A stretch of DNA of 64,000 bases, taken from contig NZ_JAXCIL010000003.1 of assembly GCF_034387475.1 (NCBI RefSeq), forward strand, positions 62,001 to 126,000, given 5' to 3'. Both the position numbers and the translations under genes were made by a program. A model generated the notes under the pieces. That model made no database searches, was not told where the DNA came from, and saw nothing but the letters and a program-made list of their open reading frames with translations. Of this stretch, positions 47,722-57,027 are shown in pieces. The stretch is from Pseudomonas sp. Teo4. Its GTDB lineage: Bacteria; Pseudomonadota; Gammaproteobacteria; Pseudomonadales; Pseudomonadaceae. The first letter of the stretch is position 1. The number at the start of each line of letters is the position of its first letter.

Positions 47722-50700
47722 TCATCCGAGGCGTGGCCGGGAAGGTTCTGCAACTGGCTCTTCAGCCGTTTCAAGATCCAGTCGCTGCTCACGTTGAGCA
47801 AGCACATGCCGCGCATAGTCGACCAGGTGGCCAGAGATCTCGTACAGCCGGTCCTCGGCACGATTGACCAACCGATAGCGATCGACGGCACCTACTCGCT
47901 TCGTCTGCAGCGAATCGAAGCCGCCTGCAATGATGTCGTCGACGAACTGGCGTGCGGTCACCACGTTTCCGTTGTAACGGTAGTGCGTGCGGTCAAGCTG
48001 AGCGAGCACGTGCTGCAAGTGGCTCTCAGCAGCACGTTGCTGCGCAGCGGCGTCGCGGCGATGTTGCTTTTCCGCCTCCATCTGGCTGGCCTGCTCCGGC
48101 GAGTATCCTGCCCACCCATAGATCGCTACGGTGATCTCCTTGGCTGTCTTGGCTAGTTTGATGCCTGTGACCTGTGTGAAGTAGCGCTTGGATAGATCGT
48201 TTTGCCCCCGCGGCCGAGCCAGCCACCCCAGCAAATGATCGATGTCCTTGTCGATCAACGCCAAGGCGAACTCGCGGTGCATCCGGCCGGGGATCCCGCT
48301 GTGGCGATCCGGATCCTGCGCTCTCATGAACTCGGCGTAGCCTTGGGCGACCCGCTCCATCTCGATGCCGGCGTCGCCGCGTTCATTCTTCAACCGTGAC
48401 CAGGCCGTTTCTGTCTGTAGAGCTGCGACAGCCTGCTGGATGGCCTGCAGTGCGTCCCACGGCCGGCGTCCGGATGCTTCTACAGCACAGCGGAGCTCGA
48501 TCGAAAGAGGGCAGTCGGGATCGTCCAGCCTAACCATAACCGACTGGTCGGTGGCACGGTTCAGCTGAAGCTCCGCTGGCAGATCAGCATCTTGCTGCTG
48601 GCCTTGGCCGATACGGCGTTGCATACCTTTCTGTTGGTACACCTGCAGGACGTGGTCGAGCAGCTGGTGGCCATCGCTATCGGCCGGGAAGAGCTCCATG
48701 AAGCTCGTAGCGTCGACCTCGAACCGAGGGTTGTCCTTGTTCTGTTCCTGCAGTCTGCGCTCGTAGTGGGCCTGCAGGCGGTCCAGTTCGCGCACTGCCC
48801 ACGCGCAGGCGGAGGAAAGGCTAGTTTTGGGGCCAGTCACACCGCCTCCGGTATTCGGCAAGTAGGTTCCAGGCGACTGGTATTCCACCAGGATGAAGAA
48901 CGGCGATGCGCGGTCCTTGAACCGTAACTCGTAGGAGCGATCGTCCAGGGGCTGTGCCCGGAACTTGCTCTGGTCAAGAGGCTGGATCTCGGCTGTGCTG
49001 TCGGCGCCGAGGTTCGCCTGGCGTATTTCCTCATTCAGCTGGACGAAGAAGGCGTTGCTGTCGAATGCCGGGGCGGATGCCGCTACAGCCAAGGCGGTCT
49101 CAAGCGAAGACTGACTCGGCTTTTTGGGCCAGGGCTGCCCGAGCGGGCGCCATTCCCCGCCGATGAATGCTCTCGCCCAGAAGCAATCCCTGCCGCCATC
49201 CTGCCGGCGGGGGTCATACTTCGATAGCTTGCGGTGAATGAGGGAGACAGCTGTTCCACGGATCAGCACGTGGACCGTTGCATTGTCGAGGAGGTCACCG
49301 ACCTTGTGCGTTGCTCCCTGGGCCACCCCGCTCTCTGGCGACGTGGCCAGCGCCGATGGAGCAGCTTCATCGTTCGTCAGGAAATTCTTGGGACGATCTT
49401 GCAGAACGCCGGGGCCTCCGTGCGGTAACGCGGCGGCAGGTTCGGTGATCCGCACACCGTCCTTGACGATGCTGCGAATGCCCAGGGTGTTCTCTTCAAG
49501 AGATTCGCCGGCGTCGTTGCTGCCAATGGACTTCCAGTAATGATCTGCTTGGCTGAGTGAGTCCTCGATTCGCTCTCGAAGGTCATCCAGTGCGTCTGCT
49601 TCCGATAGGCCGGAGCCGCGCAGCTCGGCGTACTCAGGACCTTCACGGCGAGCCTCGTACCATCCCTGTCCTGGTGTGCGGTCATTCCACGAGACAGCGA
49701 CCTCGCCGAGGATTTGCTGCAGCGCCCAATCTGCCATTTTCAGCGCTTCGGCCTTCTGTCTGGGCGTTGTGACGCTGTCCTGTGATCGAGCTATCCGACG
49801 CTGTTCCAGGACGATTCGGTTGCCGGCATAGAATACGGCGTCGAATCGAGAGGTAAACCCGTCCCCTCGGCAAGTCATCGGCTCCGATCGGCCGCTATGG
49901 TTACCCTGATGGTGATGAGTTGTGATCGCGCTGTACCAGCGGCCCTCGTCCAAAGCAACCTGGATCATTGCGGTGGCCATCGCCCGGCCCTTTACCCGCT
50001 GGTCGGCTTCATACAACAGGTTCTCGACCTCGGAGGAGTCTTGTTCGTCCACTGCGCCCTTTTGGGTGACAGCAAGAATCTTGGTTTGAATGAGGTCGAC
50101 CGTGTAGGCCGGATCCAATCCTCGTAGCGGCATCACCCCGGCGACGATTTGGCCATCCAACTTCGCGTGCACAAGAGAGCCGTGGTTCGGAGCGTCGATT
50201 TCCCAGTCATTGGCTACGAAGAACACGGCCCCTGGGTACTTCACCGCAATGTAGTCGTGATAGCGCTTGTCGAGTGAAACGAGGCGGCCCGAGGACCTGG
50301 CTAGGATCACGGCATCTTTGTCGTCGTGCATCCTTCGGTACACGAATACCGGTTTCATCGCGTCAGCGGTCTCATGCTCCAGAAAACGGCTGATGTCCGG
50401 CCGTTTCGCCAGAGGCGTATTCTGGAAGCGACGGCTCTCGTTCTTCTCGAAGCTGCGGTAGTTCGGTTCTTCCAAATCGAATACGTGGCCGTTGGTCCAA
50501 GCGACAGAAGCTCCGTTCCGGACCCGGAACCAGCCGTTATCCTTGTCTATCCATGCTTTGGTGAAACCGATTTCTGACGCTAGAGGCTTTGTCACGGCCT
50601 GGGCCCCGAATGGCTCGAACCGTTCCCAGTTGCGCTCCTCCTCTTCGGCTTTGGCTGCCGCGAGCCTGGCCTCCAGGTCGACCAGGAGGCTTTCCGCCTG

Positions 50701-53700
50701 GTGGACGGTGGTTGCAGCACTTTCTAGCATCTCGATGGCCAGCGCGTTCTCAGGAGCAATGGTGCGCAAGTCCTCGATCCGCGCTGCAGTTTTCCGCAGA
50801 TGGCTGGCTTTGAACCCCCGGAGGTTATCACCCAGTCGCCTCACTGCATCCGCCAGCCGTTTGGGCTCGCTGGGTATATCCTGAAATTGTTCCAGACCTA
50901 CGGCTATGTTGAATGAGGCGGGAGAGGGTAGATGTTTCTCCATGAGCGTCACCAGCTGGGCCTGGTCCGCCGGCAGGTCGGCGCTGAAGGCGAGCTGGGC
51001 AACCCAGTCTCCTTGGGACACCACTCCTCTGTCAGCGCAAAGAACACGAATGAGTGCCTGAACCCGGCGCTTGGGATCGACCTCCTTCCTCGACACCGCC
51101 AGAGCAGCTTGAAAGGCTTCTACAGGATCAGCGGGCGGTAGGAACTGCAGGGATCCGTCAGCTACCCAGCACGTCTCGACTTCCACCATCGCTTCGGCCG
51201 CATCTCGAATTAGCTCGAAGCCTTTGTCACCCGCCGAGTTTTCAAGAACCTTGCTCACCACCCCGGTGACCGGCTGCTTTGCCGCGTTGGCAGGAGTGAA
51301 GCGGACTCGATCGCCCGCCTGCATTGTGCTCCCGGTGAGCTCATTTTGTGGCAAGGTGGCCCGGGCGGCGGCGACCATCTCGGTCATTTCCGAGGCCATG
51401 AGTTGCCGGGCGGATTTGACTGCATTGTGGTCGCCACGCTTATGAGCGGCATACAAGTCGCGCTCGGCTCTGCTGAAATCGGCCGAGCGATAGTGCTCGG
51501 CCGGGGCGAAGAACCGGTACCCGTTGAAGGATGTCTCAGCGTAAAAATCGCCGGGAAGCGAATAGCGAGTAGCTTCGTACCTCGTGTTGATCCCGTACAG
51601 GGGGAGCCTGGTGGGAGCGGTGGATGGCAAGCGCAGCAAAATACGTGATCTGGTGATATCGGCCGGCTCTGCATCGGTGGTCGTTGCAGGTCGAGGCAAT
51701 ACCTCACGCTGCGCATTGATCTCGTGCCAGCCCTTCATCCATTCGCGCATCGCAGGTACGCCATCGCCTACGTTGCCCCCCAACGTTGCCATCAGATCCT
51801 TATCCCAGGCTGGAACGCACTTCATGCCCTGTTCTGCAGCCCGTCGACCTAGTTCATAAGGAGACAGCTGGACGGGCGAGGAGATTGCACTCGTGCTTTC
51901 AAACTTGAAGGCCTCAACCAGGGACTCCCTGACGGCCTCCGCCGCCACGTGGAGCACTCTTTCACCTTTGGTGAAGGGGTCGCCGTTGACCTGCACCACA
52001 CCCCCTTGGGACACAGCGATACGGACAGATACGTCTTCGCGGACCAGCGTGGCGTAGCGCCATTTGCCAATGGTGGACGGGCCAGACTCCTCCCAAGGTG
52101 AGACTTCCGCGTTGAGCTCGGCGGCGAGTTTTTCAACGATGGCCATCCCCTCGTAAAGGCGATTCTCAGGGCCGTCTTCCAGGCTTTCATCGGCATCATC
52201 CGACCATTCCAGCCGGGCACTGGAGAACCCCTGCTGAAGGAGGTTCTGGGCAAAGATGTTCGCGAAGCTGCGGTCAAGGCCCCGCAGTTCTCCGCCACGG
52301 ATCGGGTTCTGCACTGCGGTCTCGCACAGAACGAGGTGACCGGCGGGGCGTATCTCGAAAATCATTTCGCTATCGATGAAACGATCGCCGTTCGACTCCA
52401 GGTAGTGGGTGAGGCAGAGACGTGGCGACGATTCCGCTGGCAGACGCTCGATAATGAGATCCGTGTAGGGCGGATTGACGAGCCGGACGTAGCTGTTGAA
52501 TCCCGTCATCAGCCGCTCTGCCAGGCCAGCCTCTGATAGCAGCTTGGAGACGGACCGGGCTGCCCGTTCACCTGGGCCGTAGGCGACATCTGGATAGTCG
52601 ACCAAGACGTGAAATGGTATTTGCTTGCCGTCGGCGAATGCCCGGCGAACGGCCTGCTTGTGAGCTGCAGTCAGCGCTTTTGCGGGTGTGATCTGGTCTG
52701 TCGCGAATGCCTGGTTACGGAAATGGACCTCCACTGTTCCGTCCGAGGCCCTCCTGGTGACCGCGACTGTCTTGAATTGGTGTTGGGATACCAGCCATGC
52801 CTCCGTGGGCTCGATCGAGCTGCTGCCCGCCGCTGCGCCAACGCGCTCAGGCTCCCAAGCGTCATCGATCGATGCTGCCTGGATCTGGTCTTGAGGATGA
52901 GGCGCTGCAGGGGAGGTATCTACCGGCTGCTCTGCGGTATCGAGACGAAGGCGTTCGGCTTGGGCGAAGTCTATCGCCTGCTTTCGGTCGAGCGCCTCAA
53001 CGCTGCAGGGGAAGCGACCATCCTGGAATACCACAAGGTACTCAGACACCATGCCGCGACGGCCAAACTTGGCTACTTCATGGGCCTTCACGACTCGCGC
53101 AGGACCAGTGCGCTTACGTGCCGACTTGATTGCCGGAAGCATGAAGGCTGCGACAGATGACCGTTCAGGCGCAGCTGCAGCGATTGTGTGCGACTGGTCT
53201 GGCTCAGGATCCAGAAGGGAAGGGTACTCGGCAACAACATCGAAAGGGACCTGCTTGCCCTCCGAGAGAGCTTTCATCACCACGTCGTAGTGCGTTACGG
53301 CCTCTTCCAGCGCCGCGATGGCCTCTTGGTCGCCGGCGAGCGCACGCTGATGCCGCCATGCCGCAACACCGTAGGAAAGCTCGGAAAGCCTGCCAATTCG
53401 CCCAGCCTCGGAACTTGCGGAAACCTTCATCGGTGTGGCGAGCTCGCGTCGAGCGGAAATCCACTCTGCCGAACTCATCTGCCAGGGGGCCTTTTCGACG
53501 CCGGCGTTTTGTCCCGCGGCGACTGAAACAGCTTCAAGATTGCTCGGGATGGGGACGTAGAATATCTCCGACATTTCCATCTGGCGCGACCTGGCCTTGG
53601 GGAAGTGGCGGATAATTTCGGGGAGGGTGAAGCGGAGGTTGGTGCGTCGGTAGAGGGCTCCATCTTTCTCGAAACCCAGCTCCGTTACCGACTGGGGGAT

Positions 53701-53802
53701 CACTCCCCCAGGTAATGACCGCAGGACAAGCGACTTGCCTTCTGGATCTTGTTGGACGTTTAGCTCTACATCATGTTCAGAAAGGTCGATCCAGGTTGGC
53801 AT
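47722..53802 (-). CDS. Giant polyvalent-type protein (2026 aa)
   Basis: Predicted very long multi-domain protein of the sort carried by conjugative elements and delivered or made early in a new host. It has several repeat-like alpha/beta segments; GKQVPFDVVAEYPSLL (near residue 185) and GKQIPFHVLVDYPDV (near 395) are two copies of a motif common in such proteins. I see no clear relaxase, helicase Walker or nuclease motif by eye. There is no signal or membrane segment. It is 20 bases downstream of an AbiEi-like gene. The exact functions are unknown. Confidence 0.65.
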   Translation of the reverse strand: MPTWIDLSEHDVELNVQQDPEGKSLVLRSLPGGVIPQSVTELGFEKDGALYRRTNLRFTLPEIIRHFPKARSRQMEMSEIFYVPIPSNLEAVSVAAGQNAGVEKAPWQMSSAEWISARRELATPMKVSASSEAGRIGRLSELSYGVAAWRHQRALAGDQEAIAALEEAVTHYDVVMKALSEGKQVPFDVVAEYPSLLDPEPDQSHTIAAAAPERSSVAAFMLPAIKSARKRTGPARVVKAHEVAKFGRRGMVSEYLVVFQDGRFPCSVEALDRKQAIDFAQAERLRLDTAEQPVDTSPAAPHPQDQIQAASIDDAWEPERVGAAAGSSSIEPTEAWLVSQHQFKTVAVTRRASDGTVEVHFRNQAFATDQITPAKALTAAHKQAVRRAFADGKQIPFHVLVDYPDVAYGPGERAARSVSKLLSEAGLAERLMTGFNSYVRLVNPPYTDLIIERLPAESSPRLCLTHYLESNGDRFIDSEMIFEIRPAGHLVLCETAVQNPIRGGELRGLDRSFANIFAQNLLQQGFSSARLEWSDDADESLEDGPENRLYEGMAIVEKLAAELNAEVSPWEESGPSTIGKWRYATLVREDVSVRIAVSQGGVVQVNGDPFTKGERVLHVAAEAVRESLVEAFKFESTSAISSPVQLSPYELGRRAAEQGMKCVPAWDKDLMATLGGNVGDGVPAMREWMKGWHEINAQREVLPRPATTTDAEPADITRSRILLRLPSTAPTRLPLYGINTRYEATRYSLPGDFYAETSFNGYRFFAPAEHYRSADFSRAERDLYAAHKRGDHNAVKSARQLMASEMTEMVAAARATLPQNELTGSTMQAGDRVRFTPANAAKQPVTGVVSKVLENSAGDKGFELIRDAAEAMVEVETCWVADGSLQFLPPADPVEAFQAALAVSRKEVDPKRRVQALIRVLCADRGVVSQGDWVAQLAFSADLPADQAQLVTLMEKHLPSPASFNIAVGLEQFQDIPSEPKRLADAVRRLGDNLRGFKASHLRKTAARIEDLRTIAPENALAIEMLESAATTVHQAESLLVDLEARLAAAKAEEEERNWERFEPFGAQAVTKPLASEIGFTKAWIDKDNGWFRVRNGASVAWTNGHVFDLEEPNYRSFEKNESRRFQNTPLAKRPDISRFLEHETADAMKPVFVYRRMHDDKDAVILARSSGRLVSLDKRYHDYIAVKYPGAVFFVANDWEIDAPNHGSLVHAKLDGQIVAGVMPLRGLDPAYTVDLIQTKILAVTQKGAVDEQDSSEVENLLYEADQRVKGRAMATAMIQVALDEGRWYSAITTHHHQGNHSGRSEPMTCRGDGFTSRFDAVFYAGNRIVLEQRRIARSQDSVTTPRQKAEALKMADWALQQILGEVAVSWNDRTPGQGWYEARREGPEYAELRGSGLSEADALDDLRERIEDSLSQADHYWKSIGSNDAGESLEENTLGIRSIVKDGVRITEPAAALPHGGPGVLQDRPKNFLTNDEAAPSALATSPESGVAQGATHKVGDLLDNATVHVLIRGTAVSLIHRKLSKYDPRRQDGGRDCFWARAFIGGEWRPLGQPWPKKPSQSSLETALAVAASAPAFDSNAFFVQLNEEIRQANLGADSTAEIQPLDQSKFRAQPLDDRSYELRFKDRASPFFILVEYQSPGTYLPNTGGGVTGPKTSLSSACAWAVRELDRLQAHYERRLQEQNKDNPRFEVDATSFMELFPADSDGHQLLDHVLQVYQQKGMQRRIGQGQQQDADLPAELQLNRATDQSVMVRLDDPDCPLSIELRCAVEASGRRPWDALQAIQQAVAALQTETAWSRLKNERGDAGIEMERVAQGYAEFMRAQDPDRHSGIPGRMHREFALALIDKDIDHLLGWLARPRGQNDLSKRYFTQVTGIKLAKTAKEITVAIYGWAGYSPEQASQMEAEKQHRRDAAAQQRAAESHLQHVLAQLDRTHYRYNGNVVTARQFVDDIIAGGFDSLQTKRVGAVDRYRLVNRAEDRLYEISGHLVDYARHVLAQREQRLDLETAEEPVAEPSRPRLG

Positions 53803-53822
53803 CCACTTACCTCATCTCATTT

Positions 53823-54443
53823 TCAGCTGCGCCTCCGCTGAGAGAAGAAGTGCTTGAGGAGGCGCTCGAATTCATTGGTTTTCTCGGCTGCCTGGGCGAT
53901 GGTTTCAAGCGCGGCCAGGGTGGAGGCCTTGCTGCCATACTTCAGCTGCAGCTGCTCAAAGATCTTGTCCATCTCCTGCTCCGGGAGATGTTTCTCGACG
54001 TTTTTCTTCGTCGCGTCCATCAGGTGGATCAGCGTCATTTCTGGGGTAGCGCAGTGCATCTCGAACTGCCCCAGGGGATCCTCGAACTTTGCGAGCTCGT
54101 ACATCCTCTCGTCGGTGAGCTTGGGATGGACCATGCTCTGTACGATGCGGAAGTCACCCTCGTATGGCGCGATGCTTTTCTTGTATGGGTAGTCACCTCC
54201 TAGAAAAACTCGCCCGTCCACAGGTTTGCGGTACCAGGCGGTGGAGTGCGTCAAAGCAGCGCTTTGGAAGCAGAACTTCGCCAGGCGGATGCCATAGAGC
54301 TCAAAAAGGACCTCGGCATCTTTTCCCGTCCTGAAGTAAACCCCTTGCGCGACCCGAACGATCTGTTTGTCCCGCTTTAGGGCGTATGCTTCGTGCTTGT
54401 CGGTGTTCACCCCGACAAGCAAGACATCATGTCGTTCGTCCAT
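53823..54443 (-). CDS. AbiEi-like antitoxin/regulatory protein (206 aa)
   Basis: The N-terminal 100 residues (ALKRDKQIVRVAQGVYFR, LYGIRLAKFCFQSAALTHSTAW) match the wing-HTH plus strand pattern of AbiEi/HipA-N-like proteins. The C-terminal 80 residues are helical. It lies directly upstream of the giant protein and may regulate it. No AbiEii nucleotidyltransferase is beside it, so a complete AbiE system is not claimed. Confidence 0.5.
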   Translation of the reverse strand: MDERHDVLLVGVNTDKHEAYALKRDKQIVRVAQGVYFRTGKDAEVLFELYGIRLAKFCFQSAALTHSTAWYRKPVDGRVFLGGDYPYKKSIAPYEGDFRIVQSMVHPKLTDERMYELAKFEDPLGQFEMHCATPEMTLIHLMDATKKNVEKHLPEQEMDKIFEQLQLKYGSKASTLAALETIAQAAEKTNEFERLLKHFFSQRRRS

Positions 54444-54473
54444 CAATCGAAAACCATCATATTAAGATTAGTA

Positions 54474-54495
54474 TTTATAATCAAACGAAAGTAAA
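54474..54495 (-). repeat. 22-bp dispersed motif, copy 4
   Basis: On the minus strand TTTACTTTCGTTTG, then TTATAAA at the same spacing as the 10.3-kb copies. It lies 31-52 bases upstream of the 54443 start in the direction of transcription. Confidence 0.7.
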
Positions 54496-54507
54496 ACAGA
54501 GGCGTCG

Positions 54508-55449
54508 TCACATCGCCTCTCCCTCTGGTGGCAGCAAATGGGCATAGATCTGTGTTGTGGCAAGATCCTCATGCCCAAGATTCTCCTTGATCTGCAAAAT
54601 CGGCACGCCTCTGGCGAACATGACGCTCGCGGCCGTATGGCGGAGCACATGTGCGCCACAACGCTTCAGCTTTCCTGCCAGCCCAGCAGACTGCAGGTGC
54701 CGGGATACCTGTTGGTACACAAGCGATCCGGAGAGACGTCGTCCAGCCCTTGAGATGAAGAGCAGATCGCTTTCCCGCTCGTGCTGCTGCAAAACTTCGG
54801 CCCGGGTCTTGAGCCATGCACGCATGGGATCGAGGGCGCGGTCGTCATGTGAAAAGTCGATCAGCCGCTCCTTATTCCCTTTTCCTACTACCCTCATCCG
54901 GCGGTAGTGAAGGTCCAGTCCACTAATAGTGGCATTACAGATCTCTTCGTTCCGGAGACCGGTCGCAAGCCCTAAGCTGACTATGGCGGAATCCCTGACT
55001 TTCGCTGGGCCATGACTTGAGTCTATCACCTGTAAGAGATGACGCTGGTCTCGCCACATCAAAACCGGAGGCAGTCTCTTTGGCCGGTTTCCTCCACCTG
55101 GCGTGCCAGGCCTGCGGCCCGTGTGTCTCGGCAGGCGTTCCATTGGACTATCCGTCACGACTCCGGTTTCAACAAGCCAGTGGAACAAGGCGCACAGCGC
55201 AGAGTGGCGCAAGACCTGATATGCCCTGGAATAGGGCTTCCCGCCGACGCCAGGAGCTCGGAGGAACGCTATCACGCAATCATCGTCAAGCGCATTGGGG
55301 AACGCTTCCTCGCTTCGACTGTCTATGTAGCGCAGGAAGCCGGTCGCCACTGCGCAATAGACGCGAATCGTCTTCGACGAATACGGGCTGGCGAAGGCGG
55401 TCCTCAGCCAGTTCTCGAATGCGTCGACGGCGAATGCGGGAGTGGTCAC
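54508..55449 (-). CDS. Tyrosine recombinase (XerC/XerD-type)
   Basis: A 313-residue recombinase with an N-terminal SAM-like core-binding domain (TIRVYCAVATGFLRYI) and the catalytic domain: GLATGLRNEEI (Arg I), GKGNKERLIDF (Lys), HVLRHTAASVMFA (His-x2-Arg) and LGHEDLATTQIYAHL (His and nucleophile Tyr). Its likely role is resolution of plasmid multimers or of a local site. No att site or core repeat is seen near it. Both flanks are hypothetical genes. Confidence 0.92.
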   Translation of the reverse strand: MTTPAFAVDAFENWLRTAFASPYSSKTIRVYCAVATGFLRYIDSRSEEAFPNALDDDCVIAFLRAPGVGGKPYSRAYQVLRHSALCALFHWLVETGVVTDSPMERLPRHTGRRPGTPGGGNRPKRLPPVLMWRDQRHLLQVIDSSHGPAKVRDSAIVSLGLATGLRNEEICNATISGLDLHYRRMRVVGKGNKERLIDFSHDDRALDPMRAWLKTRAEVLQQHERESDLLFISRAGRRLSGSLVYQQVSRHLQSAGLAGKLKRCGAHVLRHTAASVMFARGVPILQIKENLGHEDLATTQIYAHLLPPEGEAM

Positions 55450-55511
55450 GGAAAGAGATCCAATTTTCGTGTATAAATTTGATTTCAGAGTAGCTACAGA
55501 GTGCCTATATG

Positions 55512-55539
55512 TTTCACGTTGGCGCTGTTAAACTATAAA
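55512..55539 (+). promoter_or_regulatory. Promoter of the 54-aa gene
   Basis: TTTCAC (55512-55517), 16 bases, TATAAA (55534-55539); the gene starts at 55572. Confidence 0.5.
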
Positions 55540-55571
55540 ACAATGCGAGTCATAGCCACAGAGGAACCCAC

Positions 55572-55736
55572 ATGCAGACGATGACCTTGGCCCTGAAATC
55601 ACTGGTTGACCAGGTGAAGCAAGGCCCGGCGCTGGGTAATTCTCAAGCCTCCAGCCCCTCGCGCAGCGTCAAGATCGCTGATGTCCGGGAAGCTGCAGCC
55701 GAAGCCAAAGAATCCCTCCAGCTCAGGTACCGCTAA
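55572..55736 (+). CDS. Small hypothetical protein (54 aa)
   Basis: I do not recognise this protein. ATG 55572 follows GAGGAA, and a promoter and a downstream terminator frame it as its own unit between two leftward operons. The product is hydrophilic (VDQVKQGPALGNSQASS, then VREAAAEAKESLQL), with no membrane segment. It could be a small regulator or antitoxin-type peptide. Confidence 0.55.
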   Translation: MQTMTLALKSLVDQVKQGPALGNSQASSPSRSVKIADVREAAAEAKESLQLRYR

Positions 55737-55792
55737 ACTCAGGCGGGCCTTATAACCAATTAAAAGTCGCTATTCTGCGGACAAGAGTCTAC

Positions 55793-55834
55793 AAAAAAGG
55801 GGCGTCAGACCAGTGGTTTGGCGCCCCTTTCTTT
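55793..55834. terminator. Bidirectional rho-independent terminator
   Basis: AAAAAA, then GGGGCG pairing with CGCCCC across about 17 bases, then TTTCTTT. It separates the 54-aa gene from the leftward gene that ends at 55840. Confidence 0.8.
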
Positions 55835-55839
55835 ATGCC

Positions 55840-57012
55840 CTAAAGCGATGGCCGTGTGCCATTATTTTCATCTCGAAATGTCGCGTCTGCCATAACTTTG
55901 GCGCCAGAAAAATCGAGATAGCAGACCTCGGGGATTTCGTAATCGCGGTCGCCAATGCTTTCGTCCGGGAAGGCCTCCTGAAGCTCGCCGACGTCAACGC
56001 GCATGACTGCCGGCAGCCGCCCTGAGCTAGCCACGATAGCGCCACTGCACACATCGAACTCATAAGTCTCATCGCAGCAATGGAGCAGGGCGGTTCCGCG
56101 GGAGAGCTGGCGAGCGATAGCAGGAAGCACCCCCGCAGAGTGGATCGCTGTGACGCCGGCGGGAGTGACGCTGACTTGGGGCCACGAGCCCCCCAGCTGG
56201 TTCGGCTCGGATCCGCCTGTCCTCTCGGCGTAACCCAGGAGCACCAGGTGGGTGAGATTTTCAGCACCATGTGCGCCATCGCCGCCCCGAGTGTCGCCCC
56301 ACGCATATCCCGCAGCACCCTCTGCCGAGGTCAGGTAAATTCGGGCCAATTCGCCTAAATCAGGGTCCGACTTCACACCGGGAAGCAGCGACTTGAGACC
56401 TAGAGATGTCAACGGTGCATCACCGCACGCCCCTGGGTAGCTGCCGCGGAATAGGTACACTTCGCTATCCAGGAGCTTCGGTGACAATGCGAGCACGGCG
56501 CACATGGGCACCGTCTGCGGGCCTATCCCATCACACACGAGCGCCGCGTAATGGGGGGCGGCCAACACATGACCACCTGGTAGCTGCACGGGTTTCACAC
56601 CCTGCTGAAGGCCCTGCCCGAGTGCTCGAAAAATCCGGTCCGCGAATCGCCGATGCGGATCCTGGACGATCATCCTGTTTTCAAGCGCCATGAGGGCTCG
56701 CAGCTCCTCATGACAGCTCTCGACCAGGGAGCTGTCACTCGAATCACGGTAGCGCTCGATGTCATCCATCAGCTTCTGATGAGGATTTGCGACATCAAAG
56801 GTCAAGTGGGCCAATCGACACGAGAAAGGCCAGGGAGTCTGACCATAGGTGCCGGGAAAACGCATTTCCCGTACCGTCGTCCAGAAACGATGCAGCTGCT
56901 CCAGATCATCGAAGCGCTGCAGGAGATCCGTCACCCGGTCGCGTACTCCGGTGACTGGCCAGTGCTCCTCTGCAGGCCAGTGCGCCAGAACGTCGTCGAT
57001 ACTGTTCAACAT
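55840..57012 (-). CDS. Hypothetical protein (390 aa)
   Basis: I do not recognise this protein. It begins MLNSIDDVLAHWPAEEHWPV and is soluble with mixed folds; a run in the second half (LLHCCDETYEFDVCSGAIVASS) looks like beta strands. A proline/glycine-rich stretch lies in the middle. It is 15 bases downstream of the ardC-like gene, and so part of the same leftward unit. Confidence 0.5.
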   Translation of the reverse strand: MLNSIDDVLAHWPAEEHWPVTGVRDRVTDLLQRFDDLEQLHRFWTTVREMRFPGTYGQTPWPFSCRLAHLTFDVANPHQKLMDDIERYRDSSDSSLVESCHEELRALMALENRMIVQDPHRRFADRIFRALGQGLQQGVKPVQLPGGHVLAAPHYAALVCDGIGPQTVPMCAVLALSPKLLDSEVYLFRGSYPGACGDAPLTSLGLKSLLPGVKSDPDLGELARIYLTSAEGAAGYAWGDTRGGDGAHGAENLTHLVLLGYAERTGGSEPNQLGGSWPQVSVTPAGVTAIHSAGVLPAIARQLSRGTALLHCCDETYEFDVCSGAIVASSGRLPAVMRVDVGELQEAFPDESIGDRDYEIPEVCYLDFSGAKVMADATFRDENNGTRPSL

Positions 57013-57027
57013 GTCTGTGTACCTGTG

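Noticed and set aside
53823..54443. Complete AbiE toxin-antitoxin system
   Set aside because: Only an AbiEi-like protein is seen; the next gene is the giant protein, with no nucleotidyltransferase motif noticed.
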